DNA of 64,000 nt from Favolaschia claudopus (lineage: Eukaryota; Basidiomycota; Agaricomycetes; Agaricales; Mycenaceae), in contig JAWWNJ010000056.1 in the NCBI GenBank assembly GCA_037176885.1, forward strand, positions 620,001 through 684,000, in the 5' to 3' direction. Each line of letters opens with the position of its first letter. Position 1 is the first letter of the stretch. The notes beneath the pieces are model-generated. The model ran no database searches. It saw nothing but the letters and a program-made list of their open reading frames with translations, and was not told the DNA's origin. Made by a program: the position numbers and the translations under genes. Of the stretch, positions 1 to 9,955 are shown in pieces.

Positions 1-659
1 ATTAAGGGGTGGCGAAGGATGAGCCGGGATGAAGTGGCAGGGCAGGGTATTATCGTGAGTGATACTGCGAGAGTGCATTGCAGCTCATTAATGCGCTCTT
101 TCCCTGTCGTGGTAACTTGGCTCTTCGATGACGACAGAGCATTCAGTGATCTGTCTAACGCGGTGAGTTACTTCCCTTCTCTATCTACATACCTCTTTTT
201 CATTCTCCGTAGTGTCACATGTGTTTCCGAGCCCCGCAAGCTGATCAAGTACGGCTGATCGTGATGGTGGCGAGATTTTGAAGGTCAGAGTATTATACTA
301 GTAGTACTGCAACTGTATCGTCCAGTACTTGAAATATATCCTGTTTTATACCTCTTCCATGGAGTTTGATAAGGAGTAAGGCGTCGGGATAGCTGGCTAC
401 CTTGGTTGTACTTCCGGACGAATCATTGCTAAGATCATGACAGAATGTCATGAAAAAACGTTAGGAACGGGCCCACAGTCGTTAGGAATTTCAGGACCCC
501 GGATCATAACGTTTCGTCATGAAATCCGACAAAAGATCATGAAATTCAACACAAATGACGACGAAATACCTAACACAAGGTCCTGAACAACATCATGAAT
601 TTCAAAACCTTCCCTCTGCACAGTGGGGCTAAATACTGGTGCTGTGGGGGCAAATACTG
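1..659. other. Non-coding stretch, no recognised gene
   Basis: No convincing coding region, RNA gene or inverted-repeat element was recognised here. The 79-codon open frame near the left edge has no family resemblance. Around 440-580 a short motif related to 'gatcatgaaat' recurs several times in both orientations, which suggests an old degraded repeat, but no ends could be placed. Confidence 0.4.
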
Positions 660-750
660 GCTTATGAATTATGTCTGTGGAGAGCCGGGGGAATTCAAGT
701 TTTCAAGTTGCGAAAAGAGAGAAGAAAGAGAGAGAAAAGGGAGAGACTCA
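660..750 (+). repeat. Dispersed repeat block, copy 1 (purine-rich)
   Basis: About 90 bp beginning 'cttatgaattatgtctgtgg' and continuing into an AG-rich run ending 'gagagactca'. A second copy in the same orientation lies at about 37757-37848. The copies differ by substitutions and a few small indels, so this is an older dispersed repeat. A TA-flanked inverted-repeat element begins 8 bp after this block, whereas the other copy lacks that element at the matching place. Confidence 0.7.
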
Positions 751-757
751 CTATCTA

Positions 758-1642
758 CTCGTCATCACAGAAAGTAACCGGAAATTTGATCGGTTTGGGC
801 CAAATTTGTAGTTTTTTGTGGTGAATTTTTTATGAACATAATGTTTGGCATCTACTGACATCTCATGCACTGGTCATCTCAGCCAGGAAGATTCAGTACA
901 GCTCGTAGACTGATAATAACTTTGGCACTTGTGATTTTGCGCAATTCGACAAAAGCGCAGCATTGGACAATGATTTTGGCACATAGTTATGAGTTTGATA
1001 CTCTTGGGTAGTAGATATGTATGGAATGATTCCACAGCACAAGAATTGGACCGGAAAGCTAAGTGCAAATGCAAAGTCTAGGCAAGTTTTGTCCGAGGGC
1101 ACACAACAAACATAAACAGATTTGCGTGCTTCAACATTTTCACAGCTGAAAGTCATACTTTGAAGGGCAGTTGCTTCCAAACTGTCTGTAACTACAAGAT
1201 AAGACGCTGAACTAGTATTATGCGTCATTCGTGTACCTTCCAACAGTTTCATTTCGAACCAAAACCACAATTTCAACAATTCTGGCTAAGATCTTTGCAT
1301 GCACCTTTTTTTGCCAATATTGCAGGTTGAAGGTCATACAAAAGGCTGCTCAGGGTACCCCTAAGTCTGGACAACTACCATATCACACCACAATCACCCT
1401 ACATGCGTCTCAAACAGGGATTTGGTTATATTCTCTGCATTATTCACAGTCAAACTACTGCAAACCGAGGCACTCTCGAATTTGTGCAGACTCCTGGTCA
1501 ACGTATACAACGGCAATCTTCTTCAAACTCATACGGGGTAAATGGAACATACCAAACTACAATATAGGATACAAGTTCCGTGAGAAAAACACGTGACCGC
1601 GTCAAAATAGCACAATTTCCGGTTACTTTCTGTGATGACGAG
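758..1642. mobile_element. TA-flanked TIR element (Tc1/mariner-like MITE), 885 bp
   Basis: The left end reads CTCGTCATCACAGAAAGTAA and the right end is its reverse complement. The inverted match continues inward for about 30 bp, to ccggaaattt. The dinucleotide TA lies directly outside both ends (756-757 and 1643-1644), as expected for a Tc1/mariner-type target duplication. The interior has no transposase-like reading frame, so it would be non-autonomous. A second element with the same ends lies at 52916-54332. A related TIR (CTCGGTGTGACCAAAAGTAA) bounds 26109-27771. Assignment to Tc1/mariner is inferred from the TA duplication and the absence of longer duplications. Confidence 0.8.
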
Positions 1643-1644
1643 TA

Positions 1645-2509
1645 TCTAGAGGCCTGGTCCCCAAAAACTAGGGCTCCAAAGTCCCTGTAGCCCTCAGCAG
1701 AGCGAATGCAATCTTGATTTCTTATGCCCTGATTAGGCAGATCAGAAGAATTCAAAATATGGTAAGACGTATGTCCTTTCGGAGCAGCTTCCTCCTTGGG
1801 ACATAATCTCAGCCAATCAAATTCAAGATCTCCTCGGAAACGCCGTTCTCACAGTGAGTCCGAAAAGGCCGATGAAGCACTTTGGACGTTGAATTTGGTC
1901 GTTTTTACTTCAAGACTCAAGATCCAAGCGTATCTTCGGGATCATATGATGTCTGAAGCTATACAGCACTCAACCGGGGGCACTATCTAATTTTCCCGGT
2001 CCGAAAAGTCCAAATAATCTCGCAGAACAGTAAGTGTTCAAAATTACTAGTACACTACAAGAGCCGGTTCGTATGCAGCCTGAGTTCTCGGTTCGCCTTC
2101 AAACTTTAGATCGAGATAACAATTATTGGCGGGTGAGTTCTTGTTTCACAGACTTACCTTAGGCAGTGCGCGAGCTCGACGGCACTCTATTTTGGATCAG
2201 CCTCTGAGCTACATCTTCGTTCGCTCCCCTGTGTTTTGACGAGGAAATATGCATATGCGCGATAACTTGAAGCTCGACTTGAGCTCGACAAGTTATGATC
2301 TCAGCCTCCATTTGCGTGAATTCAGGCTCACCAAGTCGAGGCTTGGTGCCAATAAGCTTACAATTTCACCAGTGGTTCAGTTGACAACTTGGAAGCAGTT
2401 CAAATATTGATATTTTTTGCGTTCAACTACACTGTACACATTCATCTCAAATCCTGGATACCTGGTTTTTCCAATGCATACGAGGTACAATCGAACGATG
2501 GCTAGCACA
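1645..2509. other. Non-coding stretch, no recognised gene
   Basis: Short open frames only, none with a recognisable motif. Around 2225-2340 phrases of the type 'gcgagctcgac' / 'gaagctcgacttgag' recur, and a similar phrase occurs at 38945-38965. These look like remnants of a dispersed repeat, but no boundaries are visible. Confidence 0.4.
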
Positions 2510-3030
2510 GTTGGCATTCAAGTATGAGCAAGCCATATTATGGAACACGAGCAAAAACACGTACCAATATTCTGAACTGCGCCATCCTCAGCAGGTAAAC
2601 TCCCAATTAATATGCCTCCCCATGAAGTTCTGGAGCGAAACCACTCGCGGTTTTGCTGGCTGACGAGTTCAGTACCAGTATGTCTTCAGCCGTGGCATTC
2701 TGGGCACCAAGTGAGGCCGGTGCATTATTGTTGTACGGTCGAAAGTGGGGCGGCGGATGATGGGCTGAGAGAAGGCAACCAGATGAGAATGAACAGGGTT
2801 CCTGTGCGTTCGTTGTCTTCCGGCATTCCTCCTTGGTCCGCCGTGCATAACTTGAGCACCATTTTCGGAGAAGACGCGTCGTCGTCGAGAGAGGGTGAGT
2901 TTGGGTGAGTGATTGATTCACATCATGTCATCCGTGTGACCGGAACACAGTGGATCAAATCGGATCACCAGAGTATGCCTTATTCGGACATAACCCTCCA
3001 CAGACATGATTAATGAGCCCAAATACTGCA
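2510..3030 (-). repeat. Dispersed repeat with a conserved minus-strand frame, copy 1
   Basis: This block is homologous to about 39200-39665 over several hundred bases. Shared stretches include 'gagcaaaaacac', 'gtacggtcgaaa' and a closing segment around 'ttcggacataaccctccaca'. On the minus strand both copies keep an open frame (2607-2921 and 39272-39592) with matching residues such as FRPY followed by a PA..L.AQNA stretch. This suggests a once-coding segment of a mobile element rather than random repeat. The second copy has GGARKNAGRR, a basic N-terminal motif that I associate only loosely with fungal transposon proteins. Function not assigned. Confidence 0.6.
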
Positions 3031-3989
3031 GTAATACTGCCGCTTATGCAAGAATTAACCCATTTCGGGAATTCCGTGATCCTCTGTGTCATTCGTTCGC
3101 AGCCTGCAGTTCTTTCGTAGCTTTAATCTCAATTTCGATCTTGGTGGCAGCTTTGTCTCCTTAAAATAAATACTCGCTGTGTCAGACTGCACTCCGAGCA
3201 AGCCGACGGGCAATTCCAGAATTTTTTTGAAGGAAAAATTTGGCCAAGAATTCCTGAGATTTGATCATGAAAATATCACCTTGCGGCGAGTGAATGCTTT
3301 CAGAAACTTTCTGAGCATCAGAATATTCTGCCTCCGACTTCTAAATTGTTCTGATTGGGAGGGGAGGGATTTGAGGTGAGTTACAGCGAGTCTCTCATAT
3401 ATTCTAGGCAGGGCTTTTGTATCTCTCGTCGGCTTCCTTCCCTCCGACCTATCAGTATCTCACTAAACTGTCCTCGGGGCAACTAGCATCGATCGGACCG
3501 TATGAACGACCGCGCGCCGAACCTCCTTGATTCCTCTTCGATCTTTCCTCATTGTCCCTCCTTTGGTCTCAACCTCTGCATCCTTTTTCAGATTCAAGTG
3601 TGAGCACATCACCATGCCGGCGCTTTTGCTAGAACAGCACATACATGCTCGAAACTCGCCGCTCTCAATCCCATTCCCCATTCTCACTTAATTCAAGTGC
3701 CGTCAACGTGAATGGAATACACATACAATGGCATTTGACTCACCCAAGAGTGATATTTTGGTTCAACAGACAGAAGTTGGACAGACACGACATTAAATTT
3801 CCGGATTTGGTGAGATTTCGCACGGAAATCAGTGACATTGCGTCGAGAGTTCGGTTAATGTTCGCAAATTGTGCCTTAAATCCTCAAAGGTATATGAATT
3901 GAGTATTGAGGTATATTTTGTCCCACTAGATAGTTACACCTCAATGTATCATTATGTATGCGCTGTAATTTACTCTCAATCTGTATGAC
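3031..3989. other. Non-coding stretch, no recognised gene
   Basis: No open frame here carries a recognisable domain and no inverted repeats were found. The 85- and 74-codon frames at 3460-3900 overlap on opposite strands and show no recognisable motif. Confidence 0.35.
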
Positions 3990-4112
3990 AAGGGTACACC
4001 GATCCGCGAAATCCGCACCGGGGGTCGAAGTTTTTTTTTCAGCGACTTCGGCAGACCCCCCCTCCCCCCTGTTGCCGTAATATCTCCTTATAGGGTAATT
4101 TCACGTGATGTT
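3990..4112 (+). repeat. Dispersed repeat block, copy 1 of 3
   Basis: About 120 bp containing 'accgatccgcgaaatccg', 'ccgggggtcgaag', a T-run, 'cagcgacttcgg', a C-run and 'ttgccgtaatat'. It recurs in the same orientation at about 32105-32225 and, more diverged and inverted, at about 53866-53965. All three keep the order of these sub-blocks, so they are copies of one repeat family. The outer boundaries are not sharp and no target duplication was identified. Confidence 0.7.
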
Positions 4113-5043
4113 TTTGCGATCAAAATGGCCATAACTGCAATAATTCGGCGGCTTTGGTGTTACATGAATGGGATGTGGATGTTCTGGGTGCTTTTCAAGC
4201 TTTTGAAGTGTTGTAGCTCACAAAATAAAATTCAGCATGGGCCCGTGACTGAACCTCCGTGGGAGATTGCCATATCCGTGATGGCTGTGTGATAGCGAAT
4301 TCCCAAATCAGGGAATAATGTTTTCGTCTCTACCTCAGTACTCACTGCACCCCTCATTGTCAGAAAGGTGGAATCCGGCTCCGATTTCATTCTAGTTTCA
4401 TTTTCTAAGTACATTTAAAATTTCTAATTTCGGGAGGCCCTTGCTGTATGACTTATCCCATTGGTGTTGTTGAAGACTCATGGAAGTAGTGAAGAAATGC
4501 ATGGATGTACCAGCTGCCTGTAAACAAGTTTTTGGAGCATACATTATGAACCCAAGTCAGTTTTTACATATTATCCAATTGGCACCCAAACACCGATGGT
4601 TCGGCGGTTGCCGCAAAGTCGGCAAACCGGCTTGATGGCAACTGTGAGAAACACCTTCCCTATATAGAAGGGGAGGGGGGTCGGCCCAAGGCCTTAAAAA
4701 CTTTCCCTACATCCGAAATTTTAATCCCGACACCGCCTTCCTTTTGAAAAAGCCACTGGCATGCCCCATCACCCACAGCGGCATAGACTTATGTTCATAA
4801 AGGTGCGTCGACAATATCTCATCTTTGTACATTCAATCCCTCTACCGAAGAATTCAATGTGATTTCAAACACAACAAGCAACTGCACTCCATTGAACTAT
4901 GTAGTCCCCAAAGACGCAATGAAATGGGCTTTGACCGAGGAAGATGTTGGAGTTACTCATAGCTGTGCAAGCTGTTGCGAGCTCACAGCTAGTGACGCAT
5001 TCGTAGTAATCTGCGGGATGTTGCTGTTACACAGCCGAGATAA
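4113..5043. other. Non-coding stretch, no recognised gene
   Basis: No recognisable domain. A segment near 4600-4690 (cggcttgatggcaac through a G-rich run) resembles 53855-53895, so part of this interval probably belongs to the same dispersed repeat as the block at 3990-4112. Confidence 0.35.
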
Positions 5044-5708
5044 TAGAAAAGGTACAGTGGCTGCAGAAAACATTGCAACATGATGGTTTGAGTCATCAAC
5101 AAGGTCTCTGGGCTCAAACAAAGTTCTGGACATGAAATATGAGTGAAATGAAGTTTTCTGGGCCACTTACCCTATTACCATATATGGTAATCGAAGTACA
5201 GTCAATTTTTCTGATGTATTTTTTTACACCGCACTTTTCAGCACTCAACACTACGGGAAAACGGCCATCACAGGATGAAAGTACTCTTTAATACGATCTC
5301 AGTCATATATTACTTGACCTACTTTGCTGCAGATTTGAACTCGCAACGGCCCGCGGAAGTTGCCGATTTTGGCTCAAAAATGCAAAAATCCTGAAAATTT
5401 GGTCAAAATTGCCATCTTGCAGCGGTTATTGCGGACTCAAATCTGCAGTAAACTAGGTAAAGTAATATATGACTGAGGTTGCATTAACGAGTACTTTTAT
5501 CCTATGAAGACTGTTTTTCACTGAAGTGAAAAGTGCCCCGAAAATAAATACCTTCAAAAATTCATTGCACTCAAATTACGGTAATGGGCTAACTCGCCTA
5601 AAAAATTCCATTTCATTCATATTTCGTGTCCCGAACTTTGTTTGAGCCCAGAGACCCCGTCAAACATCCAAAACACCACGTTGCAATGTTTTCTGCGGCC
5701 ACTGTATA
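5044..5708. repeat. Large inverted-repeat arrangement with about 130-bp arms
   Basis: The segment 5575-5705, containing aactttgtttgagcccagag and gttgcaatgttttctgc, reappears inverted at 5053-5190 with roughly 85% similarity by eye. A third copy of the inner end (cactcgaattatggtaatgg...) lies at 7933-7995. The two arms surround a separate foldback element (5230-5537). This is either one long inverted-repeat transposon invaded by the foldback, or two copies of a repeat lying head to head. No target duplication could be defined. Confidence 0.6.
5230..5537. mobile_element. Foldback (self-complementary) MITE-like element
   Basis: The left half (gcacttttca ... aaagtactc ... cagtcatatattactt ... 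ctgcagatttga) is repeated in reverse complement in the right half, ending at gtgaaaagtgc. The arms are about 140 bp with mismatches and the spacer is very short, so the whole unit could fold into one long hairpin. The element at 9733-9955 has a related layout, with AAAGTACT near the tip and GAGCTCGCAA-type sequence near the centre. No coding capacity. Possible regulatory roles cannot be read from the sequence. Confidence 0.65.
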
Positions 5709-6299
5709 TAATCCTGTACTTACATCGCTGTACTCTACCGAACTCCAACGAGGTTCCATACGTCGCAATATTCTCAGGTTCTTACTTCAACAGAAGATAC
5801 CATGTTAAGGGCCGCAGAACATTTTTAGTCGCCGTGTCGGAACATCCGAAATGGACTGACATGGTCATATATGCTGCCATCATGGCTGGGCAGGCAGTCA
5901 GGCCCGAGGCTCGGTTTGGCCGGCAGAATCATCCCACAGGGTAACCATCACTTTTGATGGTTACCCCGTGGGATACCAGAACTTTGCACAGCCATCCGGA
6001 TTTTGGGATCCTCAGACAAAAGGGGGAGCAAGCTCCCCCAATAAAATCCCATAAACACCTTAAACATAATTTATAGTTTAGAGTATAAAATAGAATAAAA
6101 TACCTCAGAAAATACCACGCTACACAGCTCTTCAATTGGATTGAAGGGTGAAAGAGTTTTGTTATTGCCCGCCCGAAATCCCTGATCGACGCCAGTCAGG
6201 ACTTATCACCCTCGTCAGGCTGATCAGCCTGATCAGGAGGGCTGGTAAGGTTCAGTAATCAGTCAATAACCCTTGAACTTAGCGAACCGAAGCGCCACA
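5709..6299. other. Non-coding stretch with a perfect-looking hairpin
   Basis: No gene recognised. At 5933-5972 the sequence cccacagggtaaccatca is followed after a few bases by its near reverse complement, giving an 18-bp stem with a tiny loop. Further short inverted motifs (ctgatcagcctgatcag) occur near 6215-6238. These may be tips of degraded foldback elements. Confidence 0.45.
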
Positions 6300-6309
6300 C
6301 TTCGATGTT

Positions 6310-6430
6310 TTGCAATGCTGGACGGATAATTCAGTTTGGAAACCCAGGTTTCTGCCACTCTTGTGTAGAAACCCCAAGTGCAGATGCTTAACAGAAACCC
6401 TTCCAGTTTGGGAAGGAGGTGCCGAGGATG
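6310..6430 (+). repeat. Dispersed repeat block with 'gataattcagtttggaaacc' start, copy 1
   Basis: About 110 bp starting at the motif gataattcagtttggaaacc and ending near 'cagtttgggaagg.ggtgccg'. A same-orientation copy lies at about 38671-38770. The starting 20-mer also occurs inverted at about 39722-39745. Internal 'gtttctgccactctt' and 'cagaaacccttccag' are conserved between the first two copies. The repeat is probably a small mobile element, but the termini are not defined. Confidence 0.65.
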
Positions 6431-7379
6431 CTGCCGGCGCCGGCAGCAACGCTGCAGACAAGTACATGGGCTTTGAATGTTTCTGTCGCTTGATTTCGTT
6501 GTGAAATGCGTACCAGACTGTTTAAGAACCTTGTGTGGGGGCTCTTTGGTCTATTTCTGAGAGTGGTTCCGCTCCGGGATCTTTTGGCCGATACATGCCG
6601 AAGATGAAGGGCCAAGAGCGATACACGGGAGCCAGTGGCAAATCTGATTCTCGCACCTACAGAGCATCCATCAAAGCTAGCAGAGTGCGTGCTGGGCGCC
6701 GAAAACCAATCTCACAAATACATTTCCAGTCCCATCACTTTCTGCCGAAGAGTCGGCATCAGCGGCCTCCCGGCATTTCAACAAATCTCAATAAAACACA
6801 ATCGGGCTGGCAAAAAGAGATTTTCAACGAGGGAAAGGGGGAAGAAACTTACCTCTCGCGTTAACGCTGACCATGCAAAGCACCCAAAGCGCCGCCGCCA
6901 TACTCAGCTGAACGGGCCGTTGAAGATTCGACCGATCCCATCAAAGTCGCCGTAAGCGGTCGACATCCTTCAGGGTTCCTACCTAGTGAAAAGAAAGTGG
7001 GACAAAATACATATATGTGCATGCCTTTTGCGTGTTTTTACAGTAAAATTGAAAGAGTCTTGACGAGCACCCCAAACATTATTGCAGAAAAACCTGAGTT
7101 TCTCCGGGCCAACAAGGCTAAATACAGGATGTTCTCCCAAGGCTGGAATATGCAGACAATTGGCAGCTAGGCTCGACTGTGGTGGGTGTTATGTCGACAG
7201 ACAGACTGGTCGATCTGAGTTTGAATTACGTGTACAAAAATATTGGGCGCCTGGAACCTCGGCCCAGCCAGCCACAGCAATCTCGAGACCCCATTGCGGA
7301 GCGATGAATCGAGGCTTTGAGGGAAGAAAAACCCTTACACTAAAAGCGAGCCGGTTTGCGAGAACTAGCCGACTGGGGG
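6431..7379. other. Non-coding stretch, no recognised gene
   Basis: Overlapping short open frames on both strands, none with a recognisable domain. A few small palindromes (gccggcgccggc near 6433) are present. Nothing else identified. Confidence 0.35.
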
Positions 7380-7596
7380 ATACGAAGTTGTATACAATCT
7401 TGGTCTCACGTTGTTTTCCGATCCAGGAACCTTGGACGGCGTTACCTTTCTCCTCCAGTTGCTTATCCACCTCCGTTTTCAGTTGGATGGCGCCGTCGGC
7501 GTCGGCAGCGGTGAATGTCTGACGGGATTTGTCGAGCCCCTTGCTTACTTTCCACATCATCCACTTCGCAGGGTATTCCTCGACAAGCCGCAGCAT
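7380..7596 (-). pseudogene. Coding remnant, family shared with 35560-35741
   Basis: On the minus strand this reads as a plausible protein segment containing EYPAKWMMWKVSKGLD and, further on, LEEKGNAVQGSWIGKQRETK. A similar peptide (EEKGHTIQGSWIGKRREPK) is encoded on the minus strand at about 35640-35720. Two separated copies conserving residues but not silent positions indicate decayed paralogous coding sequence, either a multicopy host family or part of a transposon gene. I do not recognise the family. No start codon, splice sites or full-length frame could be set. Confidence 0.4.
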
Positions 7597-8213
7597 GACG
7601 TCTTGAAGGATGTCCGGACGGGGGATGGGGGAGAGGTGAGATTCAAGGGAAGCATAGACGTACGTAGTCGAGGGGGATGAGATTGGTGCTCACAGGGCGC
7701 AGCCTGAGCGGCGGAAGGCGGTTATCGAGGTGCGCTTCCTCGAGATTGAGTGGAGCGCTGTTCAGATGCCGACTCAAAAGGCTAGCCGAGAACAAGATAA
7801 CTAATAACAGGTGCTCTGCGCCCTCGATTGTGAGAAATGTGATTTACGTGTTGATAACAGTGTCATAAAGTTACTAGTATCATCGTGTTCGGACTTGCGC
7901 TTCTGACCCTTGGTTAAACCTTTTAAAGAAGTCACTGCACTCGAATTATGGTAATGGGGTAAGTTGCCCAAAATTTTTCATTTCACCCATATTCCGGCCC
8001 TCAAAACTCTGAGAATCTCGGTTTGAAATTCAAAATTTGAAAACGACTTCAAATAGACTATACAGTGCCAGACACGTAATTTCTAGGCAGACGCACTTCT
8101 CTTAACTGACAATTGGACCGATCCACAAGGGCCGACACAGTGTGCCATGGATTAGGTATTAGCCTTGGAAGCCTTGCGTCAGTCATGGACCACTTGTTCA
8201 GGTGACAAACCAA
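7597..8213. other. Non-coding stretch with one repeat end
   Basis: No gene recognised. At 7933-7995 there is a third copy of the repeat end found at 5560-5625 (cactcgaattatggtaatgg, then tttcatttcacccatattc). The rest is unassigned. Confidence 0.4.
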
Positions 8214-8997
8214 TTACCAGATGCCATGTAGATTGAGTTGACGCAGCATAGGTAACGTCAAAGCGTCAAGTAAATCTTCGCGAGGTGTTTCCTCCGCATT
8301 TCCTATCAATGTCAAGCTCTGCAATTTTGGAAAACTTGGGATCGCGAGGAGAAGATCGTCGCAGTCCACTATCACTGCACGAAAGCACGAAAGATTCTTA
8401 GCTTCACTAAGAATTGTCGCGCACTCTTGTGGGGAAAGAAGGGTTGCCTCCAAGTGAGATAGGTTAGCCCACGGCAAAGCGATAATGTCGGGCTCGAAGC
8501 ACACGGATAACCTCACAGAGTGCAGTTGAGGAGCATCGCTGAACAATGAGATCGGATGATCTGGGCCTGGCATGGGGGCATCGCACGGTCCCAACATCAA
8601 GCTTCGGAGAAAAGGCGTCTGCCCACGAAGTAAATTCATGCATTCGAAGGGAAGAGTCAATGAGATGTGTTCCCAGCGCGCTGAGTGGGCGACCAATGTG
8701 GTGATGAAGCTGGTCAAAGCTTCCTTTATCCAAGGACCGTCGGTGGGGAGGTAGATCCCGATAGAAAGTCGGAGGCAACCTGATCGCTGGAGCCAGCAAT
8801 TGAGGATTTGAGAATTCAAGGAGAGGGATGCCCGCGTATAGAGCGAAAATGCCCGCCATAAAGATGGCGACAATAGGGCAACGGATCGCCACTGGAAGCA
8901 TACATTGCCATAGAAGCTGTAGATGCAAACCCTGTGGCCTTGCCGGATAGTCAGGCAAACAGTGCTGAAAAATCAGCGTTGTGATCTCAAAAGGCAA
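8214..8997 (-). pseudogene. F-box / leucine-rich protein remnant with a frameshift
   Basis: The upstream frame begins LPFEITTLIFQHCLPD. This matches the typical agaricomycete F-box start (LP.EI...IF.HCLPD). The continuation of the motif (NVCFQWRSVALLSPSLW) is in a different reading frame, so a frameshift lies at about 8900-8920. Downstream residues include leucine-rich segments such as FPKLQSLTLIG and LPMLRQLNLHG. Family members usually act as substrate-recruiting subunits of SCF ubiquitin ligases and are typically 400-550 residues. Here the frame stops at 8214 after roughly 260 residues, so the C-terminus is also missing. Sequencing error could mimic the frameshift, but the early stop argues for decay. 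No in-frame ATG is visible at the F-box start, so an upstream exon may be lost. Confidence 0.7.
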
Positions 8998-9324
8998 GGA
9001 TAGAACTGCAATTTATCAACAGTATTACATACCTCCCCAGGTCGTAAGCTTAACACCACTCACCACCGTAGACTGCCATTAGGACTAGAGGAGGGCCTGC
9101 CCTGAGCCGTATCAGAGGGAAAAGCCCAACCTTTTAGAGAGTTGTCGGAGCAAGCGGACGCCGGTTGGAGAAAGTGATGACGACGTGCAGCAATGGGATA
9201 CGGTGCGCCGACTGATGCCACAGATCGACCGAAGGAAAAGTTTTTCTGCTGTTTGTGAGGCCGCGGGGGGTGAGCACCCGAACAGTGGATTTTGGATTGC
9301 ATTAGAGTACAGACTTTGTCTCTA
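8998..9324. other. Non-coding flank
   Basis: Sequence between the F-box remnant and the 9.3-9.6 kb foldback element. No further exon of the F-box gene could be placed with good splice sites. Confidence 0.35.
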
Positions 9325-9376
9325 CTCTTTTCTAGTAGTCTCGGATTCCTACGTAGTCCTTGTAGGCGTAGAGCAG

Positions 9377-9575
9377 AGCTGTTTCCTAATCGGTAATTAC
9401 AATGACAGCGTTTGACGTTTGATTGATTTTGAAGGTGATGGGAAAAAGGGCGGATAAACGTCTGTGAAGGTGATGGGAAAAAGTGGCCCAGACGTTTATC
9501 CGCCCTTTTTCCCATCGCCTTCAAAATCAATCAAACGTCAAAAATGTCATTGTAATTACAGATTAGGAAATAGCT
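9377..9575. mobile_element. Foldback element with about 87-bp arms and a 24-bp loop
   Basis: The left arm (9377-9464) runs AGCTGTTTCCTAATCGGTAA ... GGATAAACGTCTG. The right arm (9489-9575) is its reverse complement with only a handful of mismatches, including the whole 'ttgacgtttgattgattttg' segment. The loop repeats part of the arm (gaaggtgatgggaaaaag). A weaker outer inverted match (agtagtctcgga at 9333 and its complement at 9617-9628) suggests the full element spans about 9325-9630. Non-coding. Confidence 0.75.
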
Positions 9576-9732
9576 CCGAGCCCTCTCGGATTGCGGATAA
9601 ACGTCTGGGTTTCCGAGACTACTCAGTTGAATATAATGTCCTTGCAGATCGTCCAATAAGAAAATAATCTCAGATATTCCCTATGACCGGAAAAACTGAA
9701 TGGACTCTCATTGAAAAACCATTATGATAGGT

Positions 9733-9955
9733 CAAAAGTACTCGAAAGGTGGACCTAGTTGGCACTTTGTTTTAATGGAATTGACCCCGATTTGAGCTCG
9801 CAATGTCCCGTCCAAGTTCGGCATTTTGACCCAAAATAGCAGAAAATCCAATAAAAATAGTCAAAATGCCCAACTTGGACGGGCCGTTGCGGGCTCAAAA
9901 ACGATCCAATTCCATCCAACTAAAGTGTTAAATGGCTTTATTTTTCAAGTACTTT
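9733..9955. mobile_element. Foldback MITE-like element, related to 5230-5537
   Basis: Inverted arms run from the outer 'aaagtact' tips to the inner core, where gagctcgcaatgtcccgtcc at 9795-9814 pairs with the reverse complement of ggacgggccgttgcgggctc. The central spacer is about 28 bp. Shared tip and core motifs with the element at 5230-5537 suggest one family with two diverged copies. No coding capacity. Confidence 0.65.
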
